Positions 1 through 5,942 of a stretch of 6,577 nucleotides of DNA are shown piece by piece. Every line of letters starts with the position of its first letter. Within the stretch, counting starts at the first letter, position 1. Origin of the DNA: Desulfatitalea sp. (GTDB lineage: Bacteria; Desulfobacterota; Desulfobacteria; Desulfobacterales; Desulfosarcinaceae). The DNA lies in assembly GCA_018224505.1 (NCBI GenBank), contig JAGTVD010000034.1:1-6577 (forward strand), read 5' to 3'. The position numbers and the translations under genes are program-made. The notes beneath the pieces were generated by a model. It saw only the letters and a program-made list of their open reading frames with translations, was not told where the DNA came from and did not search any database.

Positions 1-2
1 AT

Positions 3-114
3 GGGGTTTTAGTGACGCTTGGGGGTGTGCGCAGGGTTGTTCGGCCCGCACTGTCTGAACGCAGTGAGTTTGCGGGCCTACCCGGAGCACACCCCTTAGC
101 GGCACTTGAACCCC
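3..114. repeat. Large nested imperfect palindrome (REP-like or mobile intergenic repeat, candidate)
   Basis: The two halves pair over almost the whole length. GGGGTT at 3-8 pairs with AACCCC at 109-114. AGTGaCGCT at 11-19 pairs with AGCGgCACT at 98-106, with one mismatch. GGGGTGTGC at 22-30 pairs perfectly with GCACACCCC at 87-95. GGG at 34-36 pairs with CCC at 81-83, and GGCCCGCA at 43-50 pairs perfectly with TGCGGGCC at 71-78. A small inner arm ACTG/CAGT (50-53/62-65) closes the tip. There is no U-run after either arm, so it does not look like an ordinary intrinsic terminator. The left arm nearly touches the window edge, so the element may extend further. Whether it is multicopy cannot be seen here; calling it a dispersed repeat is inference. 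Confidence 0.6.
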
Positions 115-120
115 GTTGCG

Positions 121-155
121 TGCAGCGCCACACCCCCGCTGCCGGAAGCACCGGC
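121..155. repeat. Two short adjacent hairpins beside the large palindrome
   Basis: GCAGCG at 122-127 pairs with CGCTGC at 137-142 around a nine-base loop. GCCGG at 141-145 pairs with CCGGC at 151-155 around the loop AAGCA. The two share bases 141-142, so they are alternative rather than simultaneous folds. They probably belong to the same structured element as the large palindrome, since GGCCCGCA also recurs at 226-233 and GGGGTT at 187-192. No U-run follows. Function unknown. Confidence 0.4.
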
Positions 156-241
156 TCGATGACCACAAACGCCGCGCCATCTCATTGGGGTTCATGCGTT
201 CACCCTGATTCCTGCTAACCTGCAAGGCCCGCATTCCTAAC
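156..241. other. Gene-poor leader region with no confident gene
   Basis: Together with the palindrome upstream, this makes about 350 bases without a convincing gene. Both strands carry short open frames. One on + (12-218) encodes a low-complexity, Arg/Pro/Ser-rich peptide across the palindrome. One on - starts at 195 and stays open to the left edge. Neither resembles a known family and both read through the hairpin arms, so I do not call either as a gene. A copy of GGCCCGCA at 226-233 repeats the inner arm of the large palindrome, suggesting the repeat element may reach to about 233. Confidence 0.4.
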
Positions 242-269
242 TTGCCTTTAAACAGCGGGTTGATATATT
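242..269 (+). promoter_or_regulatory. Candidate sigma70-type promoter for the thioesterase operon
   Basis: A -35-like TTGCCT (242-247, four of six matches to TTGACA) is followed after 16 bases by a -10-like TATATT (264-269, five of six matches to TATAAT). It lies in the most AT-rich stretch before the first gene and would give a leader of about 75 bases to the ATG at 350. It is the best promoter match upstream of the block. It rests on consensus resemblance only. Confidence 0.45.
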
Positions 270-349
270 AAAGGGCGCGACGGGAATTTCCGGGGGTTTT
301 GGGAAATCTGCCTGTCCTGTTCATTCCACTGCAGGGGGTACCGTTCTCC

Positions 350-757
350 ATGGGGACGAGTTACGAAACTCAAATGACCGTAGCGTTTCACGATCTCGAT
401 CCGCTGCAGATTGTGTGGCATGGCAACTATTTGAAGTATTTCGATATTGCCCGGTTCGGGTTGTTTTCTTCGGTGGGGGTCGATCTGTATGCGTACATGT
501 TGGACCAGCACTATGTGTTTCCGGTGACCCGGTCCTCTTTGAAACACATCGTGCCGCTACGGGCCTTCGATCAATTCATCTGTCGTGCGACGGTAACCGA
601 GTGCCATTACAAGATCGCTATCAATTTCGAGATCCGCAAAGGGCCGGATCACCTGCTGTGCGCACGGGGTAGCAGCGAACAGTTGGCGGTGCGGTTTCCG
701 GAAATGGAAATGGAGTTCGTCATTCCCGAGCGCATCCGTATCGCATTGGGGGGTTGA
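350..757 (+). CDS. Hotdog-fold acyl-CoA/acyl-ACP thioesterase (4-hydroxybenzoyl-CoA thioesterase family), ApeK-like
   Basis: A 135-residue protein of the usual length for a single-domain 4HBT thioesterase, which hydrolyses acyl thioesters in the cytoplasm. The signature is at residues 13-35: F-H-D-L-D-P, then I-V-W-H-G-N-Y and Y-F-D-I-A-R. Asp17 sits where the catalytic Asp17 of Pseudomonas 4-hydroxybenzoyl-CoA thioesterase lies. The usual Ala-Gly after Asp-Pro is Leu-Gln here, close to thioesterases of aryl polyene clusters. I chose the ATG at 350 because it has a G-rich ribosome site (AGGGGG near 333-338) and leaves the standard short strand before the motif. The frame is open upstream to 299, but that extension is unlike the family. 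It is first in a tightly coupled block; the next start lies three bases after its stop. Likely role: release or editing of acyl chains. Substrate is not readable from sequence. Confidence 0.88.
   Translation: MGTSYETQMTVAFHDLDPLQIVWHGNYLKYFDIARFGLFSSVGVDLYAYMLDQHYVFPVTRSSLKHIVPLRAFDQFICRATVTECHYKIAINFEIRKGPDHLLCARGSSEQLAVRFPEMEMEFVIPERIRIALGG
748..753 (+). promoter_or_regulatory. Ribosome binding site deciding the kinase-fusion start
   Basis: A run of six G lies six bases before the ATG at 760. A TTG at 754, overlapping the thioesterase stop, is also in frame but sits directly against the G-run, so the ATG is preferred. Confidence 0.5.
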
Positions 758-759
758 GC

Positions 760-2505
760 ATGGCGCAAGCCTATTTTAAAGCATTTATCACCGGTTACGA
801 GCGTATGGTCGCCTGGTCCGATCTGTTGGATCAGATCAACGTGTTTCCCGTGGCCGATGCCGATACCGGTCGCAATCTGAAGATCAGCCTGGCCCCGCTG
901 AGGCAGTTGGCGGACAATCCCGATGTGGTGCCGCGCAACCTGATCCGGGCGGCCACGGGTAACTCGGGCAATATCGCCGCGGCCTTTTTCTACGAACTGC
1001 TGGGCATCGACAATGCCGAACGGCTGCCCACAACCATCCAGGTGGGATTCGACAAAGCCCAGCAGGCGGTGGTCAACCCGGCGCCGGGAACCATGTTGAC
1101 CCTTTTTGAAGCCCTGGCCCAGGCCATGGCCGTGGCGGACAAAACGCCTGACCAATGGGATACCGGCGCGATTATCCGGCGGATGCAGGAGACCGTATCC
1201 GCCACCAGCGAAACCCTGCCTGAATGCAAAAAGGCCGGGGTGGTGGATGCCGGAGCATTGGGCATGTTCATCTTTCTGGAAGCTTTTCTGGGGTGCTTGA
1301 CCGATCGGATGGACCAGGACCGTCCGGTCACGGAAATTTTTGCCGGCAAACTTGAAATCGCCGCTGATTACCACCCCGGTGGAACCGATGATGCCTATTG
1401 CGTCAGTGCCATGATCCAGGCGCAAGGTTCCGGTGAAGAGGTGCGTCGCCGGCTGGCCCGTTTGGGGGAAAGCATGGTGGTGACCGAAGGTGCCGACGGC
1501 GTCAAGGTTCACCTGCACACCGCCAGCCGGGAGCAGTTGCGCTCGGGGCTGGAAGCGCTTGGCCATGTGGTGGATTGGGCCGAAGAGTCCATCGCCTACA
1601 CACGGCCGGCGCCGGCACAGACGGGTGCGGTGCATGTGATGACCGATGCCGCCGGATCGATCACCGTCGAGGATGCCCGACAATTGGGGATCACCTTGCT
1701 CAACAGCTATCTGGTGGTCGGGGACCAGTCGTGTCCCGAAACCCTTTATGCCCCTGAAAAGTTATATGCCGCCATGCGGGCGGGCACCAAGGTGTCCACC
1801 GCCCAGGCATCGATGTTCGAACGCCACCAGAGTTATTTGAGCGCCCTGAGCCGCCATCCGCGGGTGCTGTACTTGTGCGTGGGGTCGGTTTACACCGGCA
1901 ATCACGCAACCGCAGCGGCGTGGAAAGAACATGGCGATCCGGATAACCGGTTGACCATCATCGACACCGGCGTGGCGTCGGGGCGACTGGCCGTTGTGGT
2001 GTTGTCCACGGCACGCTATGCCCAGGGCGAAGCGGATCCGGAGGCGGTGGTGGATTTCGCCTGCCAGGCGGTGGTTCGCAGTCGGGAATTCGTTTTTCTC
2101 GACCAACTCAAATACCTGGTCGCCGGTGGCCGGATTTCGAAAACCAAGGGCTTTTTTGGCGATCTGCTGCACATGAAGCCCATTATCACCCCCACGGCCA
2201 CCGGGGCTGAGAAGGTGGGCGTGGTGCGCCACCGTGACGATCAACTGAATTTCGCCATGGCGCGCCTGAAGGACAACTTCGAAAGCGGTGATGCGCCGCT
2301 GATCGTGTTGCAGTATTCCGATAATCGCGATTGGGTGGAACAGTCGGCGGCCGAAAGGATACGCGGATTTCTGCCGGCCGCCGAGATTCAATTCCGTCCC
2401 CTGTCGCTGACCTCCGGGGCCCACATGGGGCCCGGTACCTGGGCGGTGGCCTTTCTGTCCCCCGAAAATCCAAGTCCTGTGGTGAGTGATGACACAAGCG
2501 CCTAA
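760..2505 (+). CDS. Fused FakA-like (DAK2/DhaL) kinase and FakB-like (DegV) fatty-acid-binding protein
   Basis: A 581-residue two-part protein. Residues 1 to about 200 are a DhaL/DAK2 kinase domain: N-V-F-P-V then D-A-D-T-G at 33-37 (Asp33 and Asp35 in the Mg-ATP position), G-N-S-G at 67-70, and A-G-V-V-D-A-G around Asp163. Residues about 205-285 resemble the FakA middle domain (V-K-V-H-L-H-T). From about 290 to the end is a DegV domain: M-T-D at 294-296, S-T-A-Q-A-S at 346-351, L-K-Y-L-V-A-G-G-R-I-S at 450-460, and G-A-H-M-G-P-G with His555. In Firmicutes, FakA phosphorylates a fatty acid held by a separate FakB, giving acyl-phosphate; here both activities appear to sit in one chain. The DegV half replaces the FakA C-terminal domain. 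D-G-D-T-G is changed to D-A-D-T-G, and the Ser of the DegV D-S-T motif is Ala. Fatty acid kinase activity is inferred. Confidence 0.85.
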   Translation: MAQAYFKAFITGYERMVAWSDLLDQINVFPVADADTGRNLKISLAPLRQLADNPDVVPRNLIRAATGNSGNIAAAFFYELLGIDNAERLPTTIQVGFDKAQQAVVNPAPGTMLTLFEALAQAMAVADKTPDQWDTGAIIRRMQETVSATSETLPECKKAGVVDAGALGMFIFLEAFLGCLTDRMDQDRPVTEIFAGKLEIAADYHPGGTDDAYCVSAMIQAQGSGEEVRRRLARLGESMVVTEGADGVKVHLHTASREQLRSGLEALGHVVDWAEESIAYTRPAPAQTGAVHVMTDAAGSITVEDARQLGITLLNSYLVVGDQSCPETLYAPEKLYAAMRAGTKVSTAQASMFERHQSYLSALSRHPRVLYLCVGSVYTGNHATAAAWKEHGDPDNRLTIIDTGVASGRLAVVVLSTARYAQGEADPEAVVDFACQAVVRSREFVFLDQLKYLVAGGRISKTKGFFGDLLHMKPIITPTATGAEKVGVVRHRDDQLNFAMARLKDNFESGDAPLIVLQYSDNRDWVEQSAAERIRGFLPAAEIQFRPLSLTSGAHMGPGTWAVAFLSPENPSPVVSDDTSA

Positions 2506-3226
2506 TCGGCTGGGGCGATTTGCTGTTGTCATTCCGGTGTTCAACCATGGACGGACCGTCCGGTCCGTGATCCAGGAGGTGCTGGCCCTTCATCTGCCGG
2601 TCTTTGTGGTGGATGACGGATCCACAGACGCCGGGCGCCGCATGCTGCAGAACACACCCGGCATTCATCTTTTGCGCCACACCGTGAATCGCGGTAAGGG
2701 CGCTGCCTTGCTTACCGGCATGCAGGCTGCCGCAACAACGGCTGACTGGGCCATCACGCTGGATGCCGACGGCCAGCACCACGCCGGGGACGCCCTGGTT
2801 TTGATGGGGGCGATCGCTCCGGGCACACGGCCCATCGTGGTGGGCCACCGTACCGATATGCGACAGGCCGGTACCCCCTGGACCAGCCGGTCCGGGAGGG
2901 CTTTCTCCAATTTCTGGGTCCGCTTGTCCGGCGGCCCTTCCATACGGGACAGCCAGAGCGGGTTCCGCATCTATCCATTGCCCGAGGTGCTGCATCTGGA
3001 TGTGCAGGCCCGGCGCTACCAATTTGAGGTCGAGGTGCTGGTGCGGGCGGCCTGGCACCGAATACCAGTGATTCAAGCGCCTGTCTCGGTCACATATCCC
3101 ATCGGATCGGCACGCATCTCCCATTTTCGGCCGTTTGTGGATTTTTTGCGCAACAGCGCCACCTTTACCCGGTTGATCATTCAGCGGGTGCTGGGGTTGA
3201 CGGGCAAGGGGTGGAGGAAGTTTTAA
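2489..3226 (+). CDS. Family 2 glycosyltransferase (dolichol-phosphate-mannose-synthase-like), ApeJ N-terminal-half-like
   Basis: A 245-residue GT-A fold transferase that moves a sugar from a nucleotide donor to a lipid or pathway product at the cytoplasmic face of the membrane. Visible motifs in order: V-V-I-P-V-F-N near 13-19; V-V-D-D-G-S-T-D at 40-47; N-R-G-K-G-A-A binding the nucleotide region; L-D-A-D-G-Q-H with the metal-binding D-x-D at Asp92/Asp94; D-S-Q-S-G-F-R and Y-Q-F-E-V-E-V typical of DPM-like enzymes. There are no clear membrane spans. It overlaps the preceding gene by 17 bases, and its stop is immediately followed by the acyltransferase start, so translation is probably coupled. 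GTG at 2486 is an alternative start; the ribosome site (GGTGAG) is weak for both. In aryl polyene clusters this domain is fused to the following acyltransferase. Donor and acceptor are unknown. Confidence 0.9.
   Translation: MTQAPNRLGRFAVVIPVFNHGRTVRSVIQEVLALHLPVFVVDDGSTDAGRRMLQNTPGIHLLRHTVNRGKGAALLTGMQAAATTADWAITLDADGQHHAGDALVLMGAIAPGTRPIVVGHRTDMRQAGTPWTSRSGRAFSNFWVRLSGGPSIRDSQSGFRIYPLPEVLHLDVQARRYQFEVEVLVRAAWHRIPVIQAPVSVTYPIGSARISHFRPFVDFLRNSATFTRLIIQRVLGLTGKGWRKF
3213..3217 (+). promoter_or_regulatory. Strong Shine-Dalgarno for the GTG-started acyltransferase
   Basis: GGAGG lies nine bases before the GTG at 3227, inside the end of the glycosyltransferase gene. This is the clearest ribosome site in the window and supports the non-ATG start that directly follows the preceding TAA. 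Confidence 0.75.
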
Positions 3227-4174
3227 GTGTCAAGTTTCAAGTCCAGGGTTTATAGCATTCTTACCACCCTCACCGGCCTTTTCGGACCCTGGTTTTTCGG
3301 GATAGTCGCCCGGGGTATCGCAGCCGGGTATTACATTGGCTGCCCCCGGCGTGTGGCGGTGAGTGTCCGGTTTTATCGCGCTCTGTTTCCAGACCGTTCC
3401 CGTGCCTATTACCTCTGGTGCGCCTGGCGGCAGTTCCAGAACTTCACTTCGGTTTTTCTGGACCGTTATATGATGCAGCACCCCCGGGGCGTTCATTTTA
3501 CCATCGAGGGGCGCGAGCATCTGGTGCGGGCGGTGGCGCAGCAAAATGGCGGTATCCTGCTCATGTCCCACATCGGTAATTGGGAAGTGGGTGCACGGCT
3601 GCTGCGCCGCAATGTGCCTGATGTGCGCCTGATGCTCTATATGGGGCAGCGGGCCAAGGATCAGATCGAACGACTCCAGAAGCAAGACTTGACGGCCGAC
3701 GGCATTCGCATTGTTGCTGTGGACCAGGATGGCGGGTCGCCCCTCGATTTGCTTGAAGCGGTGGCTTTTCTGCGCTCCGGCGGTGTTGTCTCCCTGGCTG
3801 GGGACCGGGTTTGGCGGCCCGACCAGCGGGTGGTGCCGGTCCGTTTTCTGGGTCATACCGTCCAGTTGCCCGAGGCGCCCCACATGCTGGCCATGGCTTC
3901 GGGCGCTCCCCTGTTTTTCTTTTTCGCTGCCAGCAAAGGACCTCGCCAATACCAGTTTGCCGTTTCGCCACCCGTGTGGGTGAAGGCCGCCGACCGCCAT
4001 CGGCGGCGTGAGGCCATCGTTCAATCGGCACAGGCCTATGCCGATCAGATGGTCCATCAGTTGCACCGTTGTCCTTTTGAATGGTATCACTTCGAGTCCT
4101 TTCTCGGCCCACCGGACGGCGCCCATGACCCCGGGGGCAAAGTGGGCGGCGACCCGCCAAGGTGCCGGGGTTAA
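3227..4174 (+). CDS. LpxL/HtrB-type lysophospholipid acyltransferase, ApeJ C-terminal-half-like
   Basis: A 315-residue member of the lipid A biosynthesis acyltransferase family, close to the usual length of about 300. The catalytic H-x4-E box is seen as S-H-I-G-N-W-E, with His115 and Glu120. Downstream, G-D-R-V-W with later F-L-G and L-P-E-A-P match the family's acceptor-side motifs, followed by a hydrophobic P-L-F-F-F-F stretch. The N-terminal 35 residues are hydrophobic with a basic start, suiting inner-membrane association. The start is GTG directly after the glycosyltransferase stop, with GGAGG at 3213-3217. Family members transfer acyl groups from acyl-ACP to lipid acceptors. Beside a GT2 and an ACP, a role in acylating a glycosylated or lipid anchor is likely. 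It could instead act in ordinary lipid A assembly, but the neighbours argue against this. GT2 (245) plus this gene (315) sum to roughly the size of fused ApeJ proteins. Confidence 0.87.
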   Translation: MSSFKSRVYSILTTLTGLFGPWFFGIVARGIAAGYYIGCPRRVAVSVRFYRALFPDRSRAYYLWCAWRQFQNFTSVFLDRYMMQHPRGVHFTIEGREHLVRAVAQQNGGILLMSHIGNWEVGARLLRRNVPDVRLMLYMGQRAKDQIERLQKQDLTADGIRIVAVDQDGGSPLDLLEAVAFLRSGGVVSLAGDRVWRPDQRVVPVRFLGHTVQLPEAPHMLAMASGAPLFFFFAASKGPRQYQFAVSPPVWVKAADRHRRREAIVQSAQAYADQMVHQLHRCPFEWYHFESFLGPPDGAHDPGGKVGGDPPRCRG

Positions 4175-4185
4175 ATGGGGTGATG

Positions 4186-4203
4186 CCATTTGAGCCATTT
4201 GAG
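4186..4203 (+). repeat. Perfect tandem 9-mer (CCATTTGAG twice)
   Basis: CCATTTGAG occurs at 4186-4194 and again directly at 4195-4203, in the gap between the acyltransferase and the ACP. The second copy ends within the candidate -35 element. It could be a small operator or a chance duplication; nothing else in the sequence decides. Confidence 0.4.
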
Positions 4204-4229
4204 ACTATGAATCGGACGGTTTTTATAGT
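4199..4229 (+). promoter_or_regulatory. Weak candidate promoter upstream of the ACP gene
   Basis: TTGAGA (4199-4204) and TATAGT (4224-4229) are separated by 19 bases, which is longer than ideal. The 97-base gap is clearly AT-richer than the surrounding genes, and it is the first real break in the operon, so an internal promoter for ACP, ketosynthase and acyltransferase is plausible. A TTGACT near 4239-4244 is an alternative -35 but lacks a good -10. Confidence 0.3.
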
Positions 4230-4271
4230 AAAATTGTTTGACTTTGAAAGGAATGAGGATAGAGCGCTGAC

Positions 4272-4541
4272 ATGACACGAGACGAGATTACCGCCCGATT
4301 GCTGACCATTTTTTCCGAACAGTTCGAGATCGATAACCCCGGTTTGGACGACAATCTGCGCGAGGTGTACGAATTCGACAGCATCGATGCCATTGAGTTG
4401 CTGCGTGAAATTGAACAGATACTCCAATCCGAGCTGACCCGCGACGAAAAAAAGATGGCGATGGAAATTCGCACCATCAACGACATCCTGGATTATGTAT
4501 TGGCCATGGCTGCCGTCCGGGCGCCTGAAAGTCAAGCATAG
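4272..4541 (+). CDS. Acyl carrier protein (dedicated, cluster-type)
   Basis: An 89-residue acidic helical protein of normal ACP length. The phosphopantetheine attachment motif is F-D-S-I-D-A-I-E-L with Ser37 as the modified residue; the typical acidic helix II follows (E-L-L-R-E-I-E). The flanking sequence departs from housekeeping AcpP, whose motif is normally D-S-L-D-T-V-E, and fits accessory ACPs of aryl polyene and related clusters. It would carry the growing chain for the ketosynthase that follows and donate it to the neighbouring acyltransferases. The ATG at 4272 has a purine-rich GAGGATAGAG (4255-4264) upstream. Aryl polyene clusters usually have two ACP genes; only one is seen here, and the second could lie outside the window. 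Confidence 0.9.
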   Translation: MTRDEITARLLTIFSEQFEIDNPGLDDNLREVYEFDSIDAIELLREIEQILQSELTRDEKKMAMEIRTINDILDYVLAMAAVRAPESQA

Positions 4542-4628
4542 CGTGTTGCCAACCCCAACCGCAACGACGTATCTTTATCGCAATTGCAATCCCAAGCACT
4601 TCCGCTGGTCCAATGAGACGCTTATGAC

Positions 4629-4691
4629 CCTGTCTTCGGATGACGAGAACGGATACCCATTGCCAATTGTGAGACAGGATCGAGACAGGAT
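4629..4691 (+). promoter_or_regulatory. Direct and inverted repeats in the leader of the ketosynthase gene
   Basis: GAGACAGGAT is repeated at 4671-4680 and 4682-4691, one base apart. Its core AGACAGG is the exact complement of CCTGTCT at 4629-4635, so either copy could pair with it in RNA, with a loop of 36 or 47 bases. The second copy carries AGGA (4687-4690), the only Shine-Dalgarno-like sequence before the ATG at 4704, although 13 bases away. Pairing could hide it. The fold is short (7 bp) and the regulatory reading is inference. The rest of the 162-base gap (4542-4703) shows no gene I can support. Confidence 0.3.
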
Positions 4692-4703
4692 AGTGTTAGC
4701 CAT

Positions 4704-5942
4704 ATGAATCGCAGGGTCGTGATTACCGGGTGTGCCGCCATCACCCCCATCGGCAATACCCGGGCCGAAATTGTCCGTCATTTGACCGAAGGCATTTCAG
4801 GCGTCAAGCCCATGCGTCCGGATGGCCTGATCACCGAACATATCCATTCCGGCGTATTCGGTACGGTGGACTATCCCATCGCTTACGATTTCAAACGCCA
4901 GTCGCGTAAAACCATGGGGCCGGTGGCCTATTATGCTTGCCAGGTGGCCAAGGAGGCGCTGCAGCAGTCGGGTTTGAGCGAAACCTTCATCACCTCCGGC
5001 CGGTTGGGGGTCGCCTTCGGTTCGACCCATGGCAGTCCCACCGTTCAGCGGGATATCTACCGCACCTTTTTCGGTCAGACCGAAGGTTCGCTGCGCAACA
5101 TCGGTGCTGTGGACTATCTCAAATCAATGGTCCACACGACAGCGGTGAACATCACCAAGATGTTCGGCATCACCGGACGGGTGATCGCGTCGTCCACCGC
5201 CTGCACCACCAGCAGCCAGTCCATCGGCTTCGGTTATGAAACCATAAAATTCGGTCTGCAGGATGCCATGTTGTGCGGCGGCGCGGATGAGTACGATACC
5301 ACCACCGTGGCGGTGTTCGACAACCTGCTGGCCTGCTCCACCGCCTTCAACGGCACCCCGCACCTGACGCCTCGGCCTTTCGATACCCGCCGCGACGGCC
5401 TGGTGGTGGGAGAGGGCGCCGGTGCGGTGGTGCTTGAAGATTATGAAGGCGCCCGGCGGCGCGGGGCGGTCATTTTAGGCGAGGTGCTCGGTTTCGGGTG
5501 CAACAACAATGGTGGCGATCTCATCCTGCCCAATGCCGAAGGCATTGTGCAAACACTACGGTTGGGTCTGGAGAGTGCCCAGCTCGATCCCGGCCGGATC
5601 GATTTTATCAGCGCCCATGCCACCGCCACACGGATGGGCGATGTGATCGAGGCCCAGGCCATTGGCAAGGTCTATGGCCGGAATCCCCTTGTGACCGGCC
5701 TGAAGGGATATATGGGACACACCATGGGTTCCTGCGGGGCCATCGAAACCATCCTGACCCTGTACATGATGCACGAGGGCTTTGTGGCCCCCACCCTCAA
5801 CCTGGATGTGGTGGACGAGCGCTGTGCCATGGTGCGCCACACTCGCCGCTTGACCGAGACGCCCGTTGCCCGGGCGGCCATCCAGAACTTCGCATTCGGT
5901 GGTGTCAATACCAGTCTGATCATCGGAAAGGGCGCCCCATGA
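4704..5942 (+). CDS. FabF-like beta-ketoacyl-ACP synthase (aryl polyene type ketosynthase)
   Basis: A 412-residue thiolase-fold condensing enzyme, the standard KAS II length, performing decarboxylative condensation of malonyl-ACP with an acyl chain. It starts with R-R-V-V-I-T-G, as FabF proteins do. The catalytic triad is complete: Cys167 in S-T-A-C-T-T-S, His305 in S-A-H-A-T-A-T, and His339 in K-G-Y-M-G-H-T with Lys334 upstream. The gate loop near the C-terminus reads F-A-F-G-G-V-N-T-S. An intact Cys167 argues against a chain-length-factor role. The housekeeping FabF motif H-G-T-S-T is H-A-T-A-T here, which I associate with accessory ketosynthases of polyene pigment clusters. Its TGA overlaps the next ATG (ATGA), indicating translational coupling. 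The ATG at 4704 is the only start that gives the family N-terminus. Chain length and product cannot be read from sequence. Confidence 0.92.
   Translation: MNRRVVITGCAAITPIGNTRAEIVRHLTEGISGVKPMRPDGLITEHIHSGVFGTVDYPIAYDFKRQSRKTMGPVAYYACQVAKEALQQSGLSETFITSGRLGVAFGSTHGSPTVQRDIYRTFFGQTEGSLRNIGAVDYLKSMVHTTAVNITKMFGITGRVIASSTACTTSSQSIGFGYETIKFGLQDAMLCGGADEYDTTTVAVFDNLLACSTAFNGTPHLTPRPFDTRRDGLVVGEGAGAVVLEDYEGARRRGAVILGEVLGFGCNNNGGDLILPNAEGIVQTLRLGLESAQLDPGRIDFISAHATATRMGDVIEAQAIGKVYGRNPLVTGLKGYMGHTMGSCGAIETILTLYMMHEGFVAPTLNLDVVDERCAMVRHTRRLTETPVARAAIQNFAFGGVNTSLIIGKGAP
5925..5932 (+). promoter_or_regulatory. Ribosome binding site for the overlapping PlsC-type gene
   Basis: GGAAAGGG lies six bases before the ATG at 5939, inside the last codons of the ketosynthase gene. 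It supports the four-base ATGA overlap as the real start. Confidence 0.55.

Noticed and set aside
12..218. Possible 68-codon plus-strand gene at the left edge
   Set aside because: It is translated straight through the palindrome arms, has no ribosome site I can see and resembles no family.
205..245. Integron attC site suggested by GTTAG-like sequences on the minus strand near the palindrome
   Set aside because: The core sites do not fit GTTRRRY/RYYYAAC at the last base, and the spacing does not match attC arms.
649..1683. Long open frame on the minus strand (344 codons) opposite the kinase fusion
   Set aside because: It is antisense to strongly supported kinase domain motifs, is rich in His/Gly/Arg as expected from the reverse frame of a GC-rich gene, and matches no family I recognise.
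4144..4158. Hairpin near the end of the LpxL-type gene as a terminator
   Set aside because: The stem is only about five base pairs (GGCGG/CCGCC), lies within coding sequence and has no following U-run.
3230..4535. Two long overlapping minus-strand frames opposite the LpxL-type acyltransferase and ACP
   Set aside because: They lie opposite genes with clear catalytic motifs and show no domain features; such frames are common in high-GC DNA.
4495..4707. Possible 70-codon gene between the ACP and ketosynthase
   Set aside because: It starts inside the ACP gene in another frame, lacks a ribosome site and any recognisable motif, and ends at the ketosynthase start; more likely a chance frame in the leader.
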